The notes: generated by a model from the letters alone, not told the origin. A DNA stretch of 64,000 bases from Anaerovibrio lipolyticus LB2005 (GCF_000621545.1 NZ_JHYA01000003.1:215807-279806), one strand, 5' to 3'; counted from the first letter of the stretch, positions 25,367 to 34,405 are shown. Translations and numbers: made by a program.

Positions 25367-26191
25367 TTGCCCATGAAATCTTATGATGAACTGACCATAC
25401 AGGATAATTTTATTTTTCAGAAGATAATGCGCAATAAGCGTATTTGCAAGCAGACCCTTGAGCGGTTGCTAAATATCGATATCAGGGATATTTCCTATCC
25501 GGAGGAGGAAAAGACCATCGATGTCCGTCTGGACAGCAAGAGTATCCGCATGGATGTGTATGTCAATGATGACAAGGGGACGATCTATAATATCGAGATG
25601 CAGACCAGCAAGGATATGGAGGAACTGGTAAAACGGGCCAGATATTATCAGGCCTTGATAGACATTGATTTGTTGGAAAAGGGGCAGGATTACGAAACTC
25701 TGAATAATACATTTGTTATTTTCATCTGCACCTTTGAGGTATTTAGTGGAAAGCTCCACAAATACACCTTTAGGAATTTATGCGTGGAAAATCACGGCAT
25801 CGAGCTTGAGGATGGGACCACAAAAATGTTCCTCAGCACCAAGGGTGAGGCTGATGATATAGCCGGACCACTTAAGATTTTCCTCGATTATATGGATGGC
25901 CACGCACCAGCTGACGATTTTACCAAGGAAATTGACAGCGAGGTGGTCGTGGCGAAAAAACGCGAAGAATGGAGGCGAGAGTACATGACTTTGGCTTTGG
26001 AAATAGAGAAAGAGAAAAAAGTGAGTAAAATGGAAGGACTAATTGAAGGGAAAAGCGAAGGAAAAAGCATAGTAAATCGCCTAAATCAGATACTATTATC
26101 AGCAAATCGTTATGATGATTTAGAACGCGCAACAAATGATGCTGCTTATCAGGAGGAATTGATTAAAGAGTTACTTCCAGATGAACAATAA
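25367..26191 (+). CDS. Rpn/PD-(D/E)XK nuclease-family protein
   Basis: 274 residues from TTG 25367 (six bases after GAGGTG), or 272 from ATG 25373. The N-terminal DELTIQDNFIFQKIM and the core VRLDSKSIRMDVYVND-YNIEMQ (the D...E-x-Q nuclease motif at about 55-85) are those of the recombination-promoting nuclease (Rpn, PDDEXK_2) family. The C-terminus is charged and variable (GLIEGKSEGKS). Members occur in many near-identical copies per genome and are linked to recombination and possibly phage defence. A long hairpin follows. Confidence 0.82.
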   Translation: MPMKSYDELTIQDNFIFQKIMRNKRICKQTLERLLNIDIRDISYPEEEKTIDVRLDSKSIRMDVYVNDDKGTIYNIEMQTSKDMEELVKRARYYQALIDIDLLEKGQDYETLNNTFVIFICTFEVFSGKLHKYTFRNLCVENHGIELEDGTTKMFLSTKGEADDIAGPLKIFLDYMDGHAPADDFTKEIDSEVVVAKKREEWRREYMTLALEIEKEKKVSKMEGLIEGKSEGKSIVNRLNQILLSANRYDDLERATNDAAYQEELIKELLPDEQ

Positions 26192-26224
26192 ATATAGACG
26201 GGAGTTTATTACTTGAATAAATAC

Positions 26225-26315
26225 AAGGCGTGCTTTGGCACGCCTTGGACTGTAGACAAATAGAACAAGCGCCCTCGCTCATGTTATAATTATCATGAAC
26301 GGGGGTGCTTTTGTT
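26225..26315 (+). terminator. Two hairpins downstream of the Rpn-like gene
   Basis: AAGGCGTG-CTTTGG-CACGCCTT lies at about 26225-26247. A 17-bp stem with GU pairs (arms about 26268-26284 and 26295-26311, loop TTATAATTAT) is followed by TTTTG. The second can act as an intrinsic terminator. Confidence 0.55.
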
Positions 26316-26380
26316 ATACAAGAAGAAAAACAGAGAGAAACAAACGCAGATTCAATTTATAACCAGTTGAAAAGATGAGA

Positions 26381-26426
26381 AGAACCCCTGAAGAGTGGCC
26401 GCTCTTCAGGGGTTCGTTTTTGTGTG
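26381..26426. terminator. Strong long-stem terminator
   Basis: GAACCCCTGAAGAG and CTCTTCAGGGGTTC form a 14-bp perfect stem with loop TGGCCG, followed by GTTTTTG. The region 26316-26380 between the hairpins holds no gene that I can support. Confidence 0.85.
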
Positions 26427-26504
26427 CTATAGCTACACTAATCTCTTTTTGGCTGATTAAAGTATATCATCAGATATAGTATATTTCAAGCAAAGTAAAT
26501 GCAC

Positions 26505-27065
26505 TTACTTCACCTTTTCAATCAAATACAGATAAGGTGCAGTGGAGTCGTGGTTGGTGAGCTGGGATTTTACTACGGAATACTCATCCTTTGGCAGCTC
26601 CTCCAACAGAATCATCAGGTGTACGCTTTCTTCCTTGCCGGCAGGGTGGCCGGGATAAACCATGATGGAAATAACACCGTTTACTGCCAGCTGCTTCATG
26701 GAATTTTCCACTGCCTTGACAGTTACCTTTGGTACAGTGGTAATGGAGTGGTCTCCACCAGGGAGGTAGCCTAAATTAAATACTACCAGATCCAGCTTTT
26801 CATTTACCACCTGGCTGATATTTTCATGACTGTCCAGTACATAGGTGATGCCATCCTTGAATTCCTCGGTGGTTTTCTTGGTTTTCAGCATGGCTGTTGG
26901 CTGAACATCAAAGGCGTAAATATGGGCATATGGCTTTTTGTGCTGGGCAAGATATAATGTGTCCTTGCCGGCACCGGAAGTGGCATCTACAATTACCTTG
27001 GCTGTTTCCAGAGATTTTGACCATACACCCTGGGCGATGGTCAGCATATTTACCGCAGTCTGCAT
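26505..27065 (-). CDS. MnmM/YtqB-like class I SAM methyltransferase
   Basis: 186 residues from ATG 27065, which follows GGAGGGA; the ATG five codons earlier lies inside that ribosome site. SAM motif I reads VDATSGAGKDTLYLA and motif IV VFNLGYLPGGDHS. The NLGYLPGGD string marks the PF06962 family, to which the tRNA wobble-uridine methyltransferase MnmM (formerly YtqB) belongs. Expected role: final methylation of modified U34 in certain tRNAs. It lies 41 bases after the DAHP synthase gene on the same strand and is probably co-transcribed with it. Confidence 0.75.
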   Translation of the reverse strand: MQTAVNMLTIAQGVWSKSLETAKVIVDATSGAGKDTLYLAQHKKPYAHIYAFDVQPTAMLKTKKTTEEFKDGITYVLDSHENISQVVNEKLDLVVFNLGYLPGGDHSITTVPKVTVKAVENSMKQLAVNGVISIMVYPGHPAGKEESVHLMILLEELPKDEYSVVKSQLTNHDSTAPYLYLIEKVK

Positions 27066-27106
27066 AGAAAGTCCCTCCATTAAAATTATTAAGCGTTTTT
27101 TATAAA

Positions 27107-28141
27107 TTAAAGCATATCTGCCAAATCCAGTAGCAGGCGTTCAGTCTTTTCCCATCCCAGACATGGGTCTGTAATGGATTTGCCGTATACGCCGCCATCC
27201 ACCTTCTGACAGCCGTCCTCAATATAGCTTTCTATCATAAGTCCCTTTACGATATTTTTGATATCAGGGTTAAGATTGCGGGAATTAATAATATCCTTGG
27301 CAATGCGTATCTGCTCCAGATATTTCTTGCCGGAGTTGGCATGGTTGGTGTCCACCACGATGGCTGGATTTTCCAGACCCCGTTCCTCGTACATCTTTAT
27401 GACCTTGGTCAAGGTTTCATAGTGGTAGTTTGGCAGGCTGTTTCCGGCGGCATCTACATATCCGCGGAGAATGGAGTGGGCGAAGGCATTACCTTTGGTG
27501 CGAACCTCCCAGCCACGGAAAAGGAATTCCTGGGAATGCTGGGCAGCTGCCACAGAGTTCAGCATAACGGACAAATCGCCGCTGGTAGGATTTTTTAGGC
27601 CCACCGGGATACCAACGCCACTGGCAATCATGCGGTGGAGCTGGTCCTCACTGGAACGGGCACCAACTGCTGCATAGCATAAAAGATCGGAGAGATAGCG
27701 GAATACCTCAGGGTAAAGGATTTCCTCTGCGCCTGTAAGGCCTGTTTCTTCAATGACACGGACATTTAGCTTGCGGATGGCAATAATACCCTCCAGCATG
27801 TCCTCCTCTCCCTCAGGAGAAGGCTGATGCAGCATACCCTTGTAGCCCACGCCGATGGTGCGGGGCTTATTGGTGTACAGACGTGGTACGATGAAAATCT
27901 TGTCCTTGATTTTTTCCTGGAGCTTTGCCAAACGGGATACATAATCCACTACAGCATCCTCGTTGTCACTGGAGCACGGTCCGATAATAAGGGCCAGACG
28001 ATGGTCCTCGCCGGAAAAGATATTCTTGATGGTTTCATCACGTTCCATCTTTATTTCCTTGTATTTCTTTTTGATAGGGTAATCCTCCATCAGACTTTGA
28101 GGTGAAGGGAGGACCCTGATGAATTCCATTTCCATGCTCAT
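27107..28141 (-). CDS. aroF: 3-deoxy-7-phosphoheptulonate (DAHP) synthase, AroG/AroF type
   Basis: 344 residues from ATG 28141; a GTG three codons upstream is possible. The type I DAHP synthase landmarks are present: LALIIGPCSSDN, VPRLYTNKPRTIGVGYKG, WAAVGARSSEDQLHR-like YAAVGARSSEDQLHRMIASG, PVGLKNPTSGD and VVDTNHANSGKK. The enzyme joins phosphoenolpyruvate and erythrose 4-phosphate, the first step of aromatic amino-acid synthesis. Which amino acid inhibits it cannot be told. It is the first gene of a two-gene unit with the MnmM-like gene. Confidence 0.92.
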   Translation of the reverse strand: MSMEMEFIRVLPSPQSLMEDYPIKKKYKEIKMERDETIKNIFSGEDHRLALIIGPCSSDNEDAVVDYVSRLAKLQEKIKDKIFIVPRLYTNKPRTIGVGYKGMLHQPSPEGEEDMLEGIIAIRKLNVRVIEETGLTGAEEILYPEVFRYLSDLLCYAAVGARSSEDQLHRMIASGVGIPVGLKNPTSGDLSVMLNSVAAAQHSQEFLFRGWEVRTKGNAFAHSILRGYVDAAGNSLPNYHYETLTKVIKMYEERGLENPAIVVDTNHANSGKKYLEQIRIAKDIINSRNLNPDIKNIVKGLMIESYIEDGCQKVDGGVYGKSITDPCLGWEKTERLLLDLADML

Positions 28142-28202
28142 ATTTATCACTCTTTTCTTGCAAAAATTACCAAAAAAACATCATACGAATATTGTAACAT
28201 AG

Positions 28203-28249
28203 AAAAAGAGCTGCGTCCTAATAATATTTTAGGTCACAGCTTTTTCTCT
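28203..28249 (-). terminator. Terminator after the flavodoxin gene
   Basis: On the minus strand AGCTGTGACCTAA and TTAGGACGCAGCT pair, with a CTTTTT tail. Confidence 0.75.
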
Positions 28250-28294
28250 TAGTAAGGCTTAAAAATTATAGAATGGTTAGAAGATAAAGATGTA

Positions 28295-28726
28295 TCAGAA
28301 GTTTTCTTTTACAAAGCTCTGGGCGAAATCCTGGCATTCCTTAAGACCGTCGGCATCAGGGGTGTTGTTTATCATAACCCCATCCTTGTATACCTTTGCC
28401 CCGTGCTCTTTGCAGCGCTGATGCCAGTCCTGAAGCCATTCCCCGGAGCCCCAGCCATAGGAACCAAAGAGTCCTACGGGGATATTGGCGATTTTATTTT
28501 CAGCCTCCTGGAAGAATGGCTCAAATTCAGCCTCCTCAAGTACCTCACAGCCCATGGCAGAGCATCCAAAAAGGAAGCCATCATAGCCATCCATTTTGTC
28601 AGCGCTGAACTGGTCAACGGAATAAATGTCTGTTTCAGCCCCAGCAGCCTTGGCCCCATCCAGCATGGACTCAGCCATGGCCTTGGTATTTCCGGTCCCG
28701 GACCAGTAAACAACAGCAATTTTCAT
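28295..28726 (-). CDS. Flavodoxin
   Basis: 143 residues. The FMN phosphate loop YWSGTGNTKAMA is at about 7-18. The FMN-flanking loops are GCSAMGCEVLEE (near 55-66) and FGSYGWGSGEWLQDW (near 87-101). It is a short-chain flavodoxin that carries electrons in place of ferredoxin. It follows the DUF3793 gene by 60 bases in a unit whose promoter contains a Fur-like site, as expected for a flavodoxin induced by iron shortage. Confidence 0.92.
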   Translation of the reverse strand: MKIAVVYWSGTGNTKAMAESMLDGAKAAGAETDIYSVDQFSADKMDGYDGFLFGCSAMGCEVLEEAEFEPFFQEAENKIANIPVGLFGSYGWGSGEWLQDWHQRCKEHGAKVYKDGVMINNTPDADGLKECQDFAQSFVKENF

Positions 28727-28786
28727 AAACTATCAACTCCTATGTAAACATTAAATAAATAAGCTAACTTAAAGATATTATCCAAT

Positions 28787-29386
28787 TTATGCGGCACCCA
28801 TGACCTCCAAAAGGCTTTCCCCGGCCCTGAGTCGGTCACACATGGCATTTATACAATCGTTGTAGCACTGGAAAAGGTGCTTTTGGGCGGCTTCATTGGT
28901 GTACACCTTCCAAAAACCGCTGTAGAGGAAATTCTGTCCCTTATTATCAATGAAGGCCTGTACATCTGCCGGCGGATATCCCAAAAAAATACCGATTTCA
29001 TGGGGAAAACCCTCACAATTAGCGATGCGGTTTTTAAGGTGCTCCAGCAGGGCAGGGAGAGTAGCCTCATCAATTCTCTTTTCCACAGGATAATCAAAGC
29101 TTTTTAGAATATCTATAGCCAGGGGGCGACGAAGAAGGCGGGTCAGGAGCTGTGGCCTGTAAAAAAACATCAGGGTGTGATTCCTTTGCCGTGAAAGCTG
29201 GAGGTATGCTAACCCGTGGCACTGGAAGCATTTGGCGTGACTTTCCAGAAAATTCCGGAAGGAGTTATCAGAATCAACTGTAAAAGCCACCATACTGCCA
29301 CACTTAATTCCCTTAATGGTAGGGGCACAGTGATATGCCATCTGATGTTCATAATTATTGTAAATTGATTTATTCATGGAAATCAC
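28787..29386 (-). CDS. DUF3793-family protein
   Basis: 199 residues. The family pattern is visible: YHCAPTIKGIKCGSMVAF at the N-terminus, LSRQRNHTLMFFYRP in the middle, and FPHEIGIFLGYPPADVQAFI toward the C-terminus. Conserved cysteines are present (C25, C32 and a CFQCHG cluster). DUF3793 genes are commonly neighbours of flavodoxin and iron-uptake genes in Firmicutes, and the function is unknown. It is the first gene of the unit with flavodoxin. Confidence 0.82.
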   Translation of the reverse strand: MISMNKSIYNNYEHQMAYHCAPTIKGIKCGSMVAFTVDSDNSFRNFLESHAKCFQCHGLAYLQLSRQRNHTLMFFYRPQLLTRLLRRPLAIDILKSFDYPVEKRIDEATLPALLEHLKNRIANCEGFPHEIGIFLGYPPADVQAFIDNKGQNFLYSGFWKVYTNEAAQKHLFQCYNDCINAMCDRLRAGESLLEVMGAA

Positions 29387-29425
29387 CCCCTTGGCTATTT
29401 GATATCCTTTCTCAATTACAAGAAA

Positions 29426-29454
29426 AGTATAGCATATATGAGAATGGTTATCAA
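29426..29454 (-). promoter_or_regulatory. DUF3793-flavodoxin promoter with Fur-like box
   Basis: On the minus strand TTGATA (29454-29449), a 17-base spacer and TATACT (29431-29426). The sequence TGATAACCATTCTCA covering the -35 and spacer matches 12 of 15 positions of the core Fur box TGATAATGATTATCA. Iron-bound Fur would block RNA polymerase here. Confidence 0.65.
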
Positions 29455-29626
29455 TAGCAAAAACAAAAATATATCAAAAATATTTTGTCTGTCCTTGATA
29501 TTAAATACAGAAAAAAAGGATTCACCGGGTTGGTGTCGAAGTATACTCTAAAATACTATTGATTGTTGCCTTGAAAAATTAATCATGAAATATGAATAAT
29601 TGTCAGCGCAAAGGAGGCTACCTTTG

Positions 29627-32434
29627 ATGCGAAATAATAAATTTTACATTATGCGAATATTAATAGCGGCACTTATGGTTTTTGTGCTGCTTCCTTCCCA
29701 TGTGCTGTATGCGGACGAGATTCCCGATACCCGGGAGCCAGTTCATGTGGGCGTTGTTTTGCAGTCTGGTGTAGCCATGACTACGGATTCAGGGGTGTAC
29801 TACGGCTTTGACGCAGAATTTATGTATAAAATTGCCCAGTATGCCAATCTTAAGCCAATTTTTCATCCATATAAGGACAATGTTGAAATGTTCAAGGGAC
29901 TAGATGATGGGGACATACAGATGGCCCTCGGTATTTCACCTAATCCTGAAAGACTTGAGAGGTTTTTATTTGGCAGCCATGGATTATTTACCAGTCAGGC
30001 CAGCATTAGGGTGCGTGACGATGACCCACGATTCAGCTATGGCAATCCCACCGAATACAATGGCAAGGTTTTGGGTGTAGTGAAATCATCCATTATGTAT
30101 GATCGGGCCAGGGAGTGGGCCAGCAAGAACGATATTCATCCAATTTTTAAGACCTATGACAACGATGATGAACTGCAAGAGGCTATGGATAACGGAGAGT
30201 TGGATGGAATTGTGACCTATGGGTCGAAGCTGACCAACAATTATCGGGCTTCCTTTAATATTGTTGCAACTACCTATTATCCTATTTTTTCAAAGGACCA
30301 GATGGCTTTGAAAAATAAGGTGGATGCTGCCATGAGCAGGATTCTCTACGAGGATGTGCGCTATCCTGAAAAGCTCTACGATAAATACCGTCATTTCCAT
30401 TATCAGGATAGTATACCTCTTTCTGTTGAGGAAAAAGAATATATTGCCAATCATCCGGTGCTGAAGGTGGCAGTCCATGGAATGAATCCACCTATTTCCT
30501 ATGTGGACAGCAATGGGGATATCCGTGGTGTAGCACCTGACCTGTATAAGCAGATAGCTCATGAATTAAATTGGCAGGTGGAGTTTGTTGTTTTTAACGA
30601 TCGTGAAGAGATAGCCAGGGCTCTTAAAGAGGGAGAGGTAGATGTTTATGGCGTGACCTCTCAGGACATAATTGGCAGTGAGAATATTGGCCTGGCCATA
30701 ACAAAGACATATTTTACTCTTAGCATTTTATGCTTGCGACGTTCTGATGTGGCAGAAATCCATACAGCCGCTTTTGTGGGTATGGTACCGCCAAATGTGG
30801 AAAATGCCATAAGGGAAGGGGCACCAAATATGGAGCTTATTTCCTTCCCAACCATTGAGGAATGCTATGAAGCCATGAGCTCCCATAAGGTGGATGCGAT
30901 ATATTGTAATATGGCACAGCTGAACTGGCTGACGGCAAAGCATGGTTCCGGAAACTTTACGGTAGAAGGCGTGGATGATCTGGGGACCGAGTTCAGCGGT
31001 CAGCTCATGCCAGGTAATTCCGTCCTGAATTCTATTCTTAGCAAGACTGTCCAGGGTGGTAAAATTAATATTACCAATATCCTCAGCAAAAACCTGTATA
31101 CTGATCAGACCGTTATGGACTATATCCGTTCAATACCAGCCAGACTGATATTGATATTATTTGCACTGTTTGCTGCTATTATTGGCATGGTTGGCTATAC
31201 CATGTATAAAAACCACCAGAGCAGAGTCATAGCTGAGCTTAACGCTAAGCAGGCTGCTTTGGATGCTTCAGAGCAGGCCCGTAAGGCAGAGAGCAGCTTC
31301 CTGTCCACCATGAGCCATGATATGCGCACGCCGTTAAATGGTATTTTGGGATATACAAGATTGGCCCGTGGTTCTCATGATATGAATGAAATCCAGCAAT
31401 ATCTGGAGCGTATTGACAGCTCCAGTAAGCTGATGCTGGCCCTGGTAAATGATGTTCTTGACCTGTCCAAGCTGTCCAGTGGCAAGATGGAGCTTCGTGA
31501 GGATAGAATAGTGCCTCATGAGCTGTTTAACATTATCAAGGATGCCATTACCATGAATGCCAATAATCACCACATTGATTTTAAGGCTGATCTTCATGTG
31601 GATGATGGTGTAATAGTATATTCTGACCGTCTCCGTTTACAGCAATTGGCCATGAATCTTCTCAGCAACGCGGTGAAATACACCCCAGCAGGTGGTCATG
31701 TGGTATGGGATGTTCATGTCCAGGTAGAAGGGGATAAGTCCAGCCTTGTGGAAATAGTCCAGGATGACGGCATTGGCATGAGTGAGGAATTCCAACAGCA
31801 TATGTTTGAGGTTTTCAGCCAGGAAAATCGTGCAGAGACAGTCAACGCCCGAGGGACTGGATTGGGACTTTCCCTGGTACATAAGTTCATCAACATGATG
31901 GGAGGAACAATAGAAGTAGAAAGTAAGCTGGGAGAAGGTACTACCTTTATTTTTAGCGTGCCTATAAAAACCGTCAGAGAGGATGCAAGGGTAGTGGCTG
32001 CTGAGGGACAGCCTAATGCAAATAACATAGAGGCAATATCCAAGAATGTATTGCGGGATACGCCTATATTATTGGTGGAGGATAATGAAATCAACGCAGA
32101 GCTGGCTCAGCTTATGCTGGCAGATTATGGGGCCAATATGATTGATTGGGCCCATAATGGTCAGGAGGCTGTGGAGATATATAGCGCCAGTGAGCCATCC
32201 CATTATAAGCTGATTCTCATGGATTTAAGGATGCCGGTTATGGACGGACTTACTGCCACCAGAAAGATTCGCATGCTTCATCGCCCTGATGCAGGCGTTG
32301 TGCCAATAATCGCCATGTCCGCAGATGCCTACGAGGAGGATGTTCGCAACTGCAGGGAGGCTGGTATGCAGAATCACATAAGTAAGCCGGTGGATATTAA
32401 TAGGCTTATGAGGGCTATTGTGGATGTGCTTTGA
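29627..32434 (+). CDS. BvgS-like hybrid histidine kinase with two solute-binding domains
   Basis: 935 residues from ATG 29627 (AAGGAGG nine bases upstream). A signal segment at about 10-28 is followed by two family 3 solute-binding domains (about 40-255 and 268-490; VHVGVVLQSG and LKVAVHGMNPPISYVDSNGDIRG), then one transmembrane helix at about 505-525. The cytosolic part has HisKA with MSHDMRTPLNGI (H564), HATPase (DDGIGM, GTGLGLSL) and a receiver domain with LVEDNEINAE and D866 (MDLRMPVMDG). There is no Hpt domain, unlike BvgS itself. It probably senses an amino acid or similar ligand. No output regulator is adjacent. Confidence 0.9.
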   Translation: MRNNKFYIMRILIAALMVFVLLPSHVLYADEIPDTREPVHVGVVLQSGVAMTTDSGVYYGFDAEFMYKIAQYANLKPIFHPYKDNVEMFKGLDDGDIQMALGISPNPERLERFLFGSHGLFTSQASIRVRDDDPRFSYGNPTEYNGKVLGVVKSSIMYDRAREWASKNDIHPIFKTYDNDDELQEAMDNGELDGIVTYGSKLTNNYRASFNIVATTYYPIFSKDQMALKNKVDAAMSRILYEDVRYPEKLYDKYRHFHYQDSIPLSVEEKEYIANHPVLKVAVHGMNPPISYVDSNGDIRGVAPDLYKQIAHELNWQVEFVVFNDREEIARALKEGEVDVYGVTSQDIIGSENIGLAITKTYFTLSILCLRRSDVAEIHTAAFVGMVPPNVENAIREGAPNMELISFPTIEECYEAMSSHKVDAIYCNMAQLNWLTAKHGSGNFTVEGVDDLGTEFSGQLMPGNSVLNSILSKTVQGGKINITNILSKNLYTDQTVMDYIRSIPARLILILFALFAAIIGMVGYTMYKNHQSRVIAELNAKQAALDASEQARKAESSFLSTMSHDMRTPLNGILGYTRLARGSHDMNEIQQYLERIDSSSKLMLALVNDVLDLSKLSSGKMELREDRIVPHELFNIIKDAITMNANNHHIDFKADLHVDDGVIVYSDRLRLQQLAMNLLSNAVKYTPAGGHVVWDVHVQVEGDKSSLVEIVQDDGIGMSEEFQQHMFEVFSQENRAETVNARGTGLGLSLVHKFINMMGGTIEVESKLGEGTTFIFSVPIKTVREDARVVAAEGQPNANNIEAISKNVLRDTPILLVEDNEINAELAQLMLADYGANMIDWAHNGQEAVEIYSASEPSHYKLILMDLRMPVMDGLTATRKIRMLHRPDAGVVPIIAMSADAYEEDVRNCREAGMQNHISKPVDINRLMRAIVDVL

Positions 32435-32513
32435 TTTTTAAGGGAACTTTAGAAATTTTTGTGATATACTTAATAATTGGAATGGTTGTATAGAGATTTC
32501 AAGGAGAATATTT

Positions 32514-33329
32514 ATGGATGAGATAAGGATGCCGGTCATTTTTTCCGGACATGGAAGCCCCATGACAGCTCTGGATTTGAATGACATTACCGCAGGGATG
32601 CGGGCTGTAGGAGAATCTGTCCTTAGAATATTTGGCAGGCCTAAGGCAATATTGGCTATTTCTGCCCATTGGTTTACAGAGGGTACTTATATTCAGAGTG
32701 CCCCTCAGCCAAAGCAGGAATACGATTTTCAGGGGTTCCCGGAGGAGCTTTCCCAGGTTGCCTATCCCGTAACGGGATGCGGTGATTTGACTCAGCGGGT
32801 GCAGGAGCTGTTGGGGGACAAGGTGTCTGTTAATGATGACTGGGGTATTGACCACGGGACCTGGTCTGTGCTGGTTCACATGTTTCCAAAGGCAGATGTT
32901 CCTGTGGTACAGCTGTCTGTAAATAAAAGCTTCACTGCCCAGGACTGCTATGATTTGGGCAAAGCCCTTGTCCAGCTTCGCAGCGAAGGCTATCTTATTT
33001 TCGGCAGCGGCAATATTGTATATGATCCAGAAAAGGTAGGCTATACAGCTGATAAGGCGGCCCTCAGAAATCGTGAGGGCACTCAGGAGGCTATTGCCTT
33101 TAACAACTACATTTGCCGTGCTGTTGAGTACCACCACGAGGATAGGGCTCTTAATTGGGAAATTGGTCCAAATTCTGAGTATGCGGTTCCAACGGTTGAC
33201 CATTATTGGCCGCTACTCTATACCCTTGGGGCGGCAGATGGCGATGACGGTGTGGCAGTAAACAGGGTATTTACCATGGGTTCTGTGGCAATGACCATGT
33301 TTGCCTTTGGTATGTTCCCGAAGCAGTAA
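32514..33329 (+). CDS. Class III extradiol dioxygenase family protein (YgiD-like)
   Basis: 271 residues. The LigB-type fold is shown by MPVIFSGHGSPM (first metal histidine), AISAHWFTEG (second), WGIDHGTWSVLVHM (acid/base histidine region), PVVQLSVN and FGSGNIVYD. The E. coli homologue YgiD is a zinc-dependent 4,5-DOPA dioxygenase. An oxygen-consuming enzyme in an otherwise anaerobic gene set is notable but fits the nearby cytochrome bd. The physiological substrate here is unknown. Its SD is AAGGAG, and an exported methyltransferase-like gene follows. Confidence 0.85.
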   Translation: MDEIRMPVIFSGHGSPMTALDLNDITAGMRAVGESVLRIFGRPKAILAISAHWFTEGTYIQSAPQPKQEYDFQGFPEELSQVAYPVTGCGDLTQRVQELLGDKVSVNDDWGIDHGTWSVLVHMFPKADVPVVQLSVNKSFTAQDCYDLGKALVQLRSEGYLIFGSGNIVYDPEKVGYTADKAALRNREGTQEAIAFNNYICRAVEYHHEDRALNWEIGPNSEYAVPTVDHYWPLLYTLGAADGDDGVAVNRVFTMGSVAMTMFAFGMFPKQ

Positions 33330-33383
33330 GAAGAAAAATCGGAACAATGGAGAGAGAGCACCTTAAAAGGGATGGGGTTGTAT

Positions 33384-34388
33384 ATGAAAAAATGTAAGCT
33401 CCTGCTTTTGGCCGTTTCCATGGTGTGGGGAGGTCTTTGCCTTTCCTTGGGGACTAATCATGTAATGGCGGCAGAAGCATTGGATAAGGCCGAAACGGTG
33501 GAAATGGAGGAAAACACCTATGCCGTGTCTGATACGGCATATCTGAATCTTGATTGGTTGGCCGGGGCCGGCAATGAGGATGCAGCTACCATTTTGAAGC
33601 TAATCGGCAATCGTACTATTGCTGTGGACAGCAGTTTGCCGGATTTTAAGCGCATAAATAACATGAATCAGACCCTTCGGCGGATAAACTACGATGCCCT
33701 TAATCTGTATTGTCTGGCCAACGGCTATACGGAAATAATGGAGCTGGGCTGTGGTTATTCCCCAAGGGGAATTTATATGTGTGAGCGGGGAAAAAATTAC
33801 ACGGGCTGTGATTTTGCCTCGGTGGTAAGGGATATGAGAAAGCTTACTTCCTATCTGACTCCCCAGGAGAAGAAATTCCTCCATTACAAGATGGCGGGGG
33901 TAACCAGTGAGGCGGAAATGCAGCAGGCTGTCCAGGATATCAAGGCCCCTATGTGCATGGTTTCAGAAGGTCTTTGGATGTTTTTGGGCAATGGGGAAAA
34001 GAAGAAGGCCCTTGAAAATATTAAAAAGATTTTAGATGCCAAGGGTGGTTGTCTTATTACTACGGATTTTAGCTTTAAGGAATATGGCTGGAATGTGGCG
34101 GAGGCCCTGTACCCGGGTCATGGGGATGCCATAATGGATGAAACCATGGAGCTTTACGATGTGGTTTCCAGAGATGATATAGGAAAGAACCTCTTTAAGA
34201 GTCCTGAGGAGGCGGTGAAGTTTATTAACTCCTGTGGCCTTCAGGTGAAGCGTGTACCTCTGATTTATGGCAACTACGAAATGGACCCATATAGCTGTCT
34301 TTCCGACGATCAGGAGCATCAGCTGCTGAACGTGTTGTCGGAGCATTATTTGTGGGTGATAACTTCAGACAGCAAACGACCTAAATGA
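33384..34388 (+). CDS. Methyltransferase-like protein with an export signal
   Basis: 334 residues from ATG 33384. The N-terminus is a signal peptide (MKKCKLLLLAVSMVWGGLCLSL...HVMAAEA). The rest resembles leucine-carboxyl-methyltransferase-like class I enzymes: TLRRINYDALNLYCLANGYTEIMELGCGYSPRGIYMCE (motif I and an LCM-type insert), YTGCDFA (motif II), APMCMVSEGLWMFL. SAM is a cytosolic cofactor, so export of an intact methyltransferase fold is odd. It may bind something else, or act on the cytosolic face of a tethered form. The alternative start 33372 only adds four residues. A terminator follows. Confidence 0.6.
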   Translation: MKKCKLLLLAVSMVWGGLCLSLGTNHVMAAEALDKAETVEMEENTYAVSDTAYLNLDWLAGAGNEDAATILKLIGNRTIAVDSSLPDFKRINNMNQTLRRINYDALNLYCLANGYTEIMELGCGYSPRGIYMCERGKNYTGCDFASVVRDMRKLTSYLTPQEKKFLHYKMAGVTSEAEMQQAVQDIKAPMCMVSEGLWMFLGNGEKKKALENIKKILDAKGGCLITTDFSFKEYGWNVAEALYPGHGDAIMDETMELYDVVSRDDIGKNLFKSPEEAVKFINSCGLQVKRVPLIYGNYEMDPYSCLSDDQEHQLLNVLSEHYLWVITSDSKRPK

Positions 34389-34405
34389 AAAATTTAAATT
34401 AAAAT

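Noticed and set aside
26292..26380. A 27-codon frame MNGGAFVIQEEKQ... near the hairpins, considered as a type I toxin
   Set aside because: It has no hydrophobic helix, its start codon lies inside the stem of a terminator hairpin, and no good promoter is seen.
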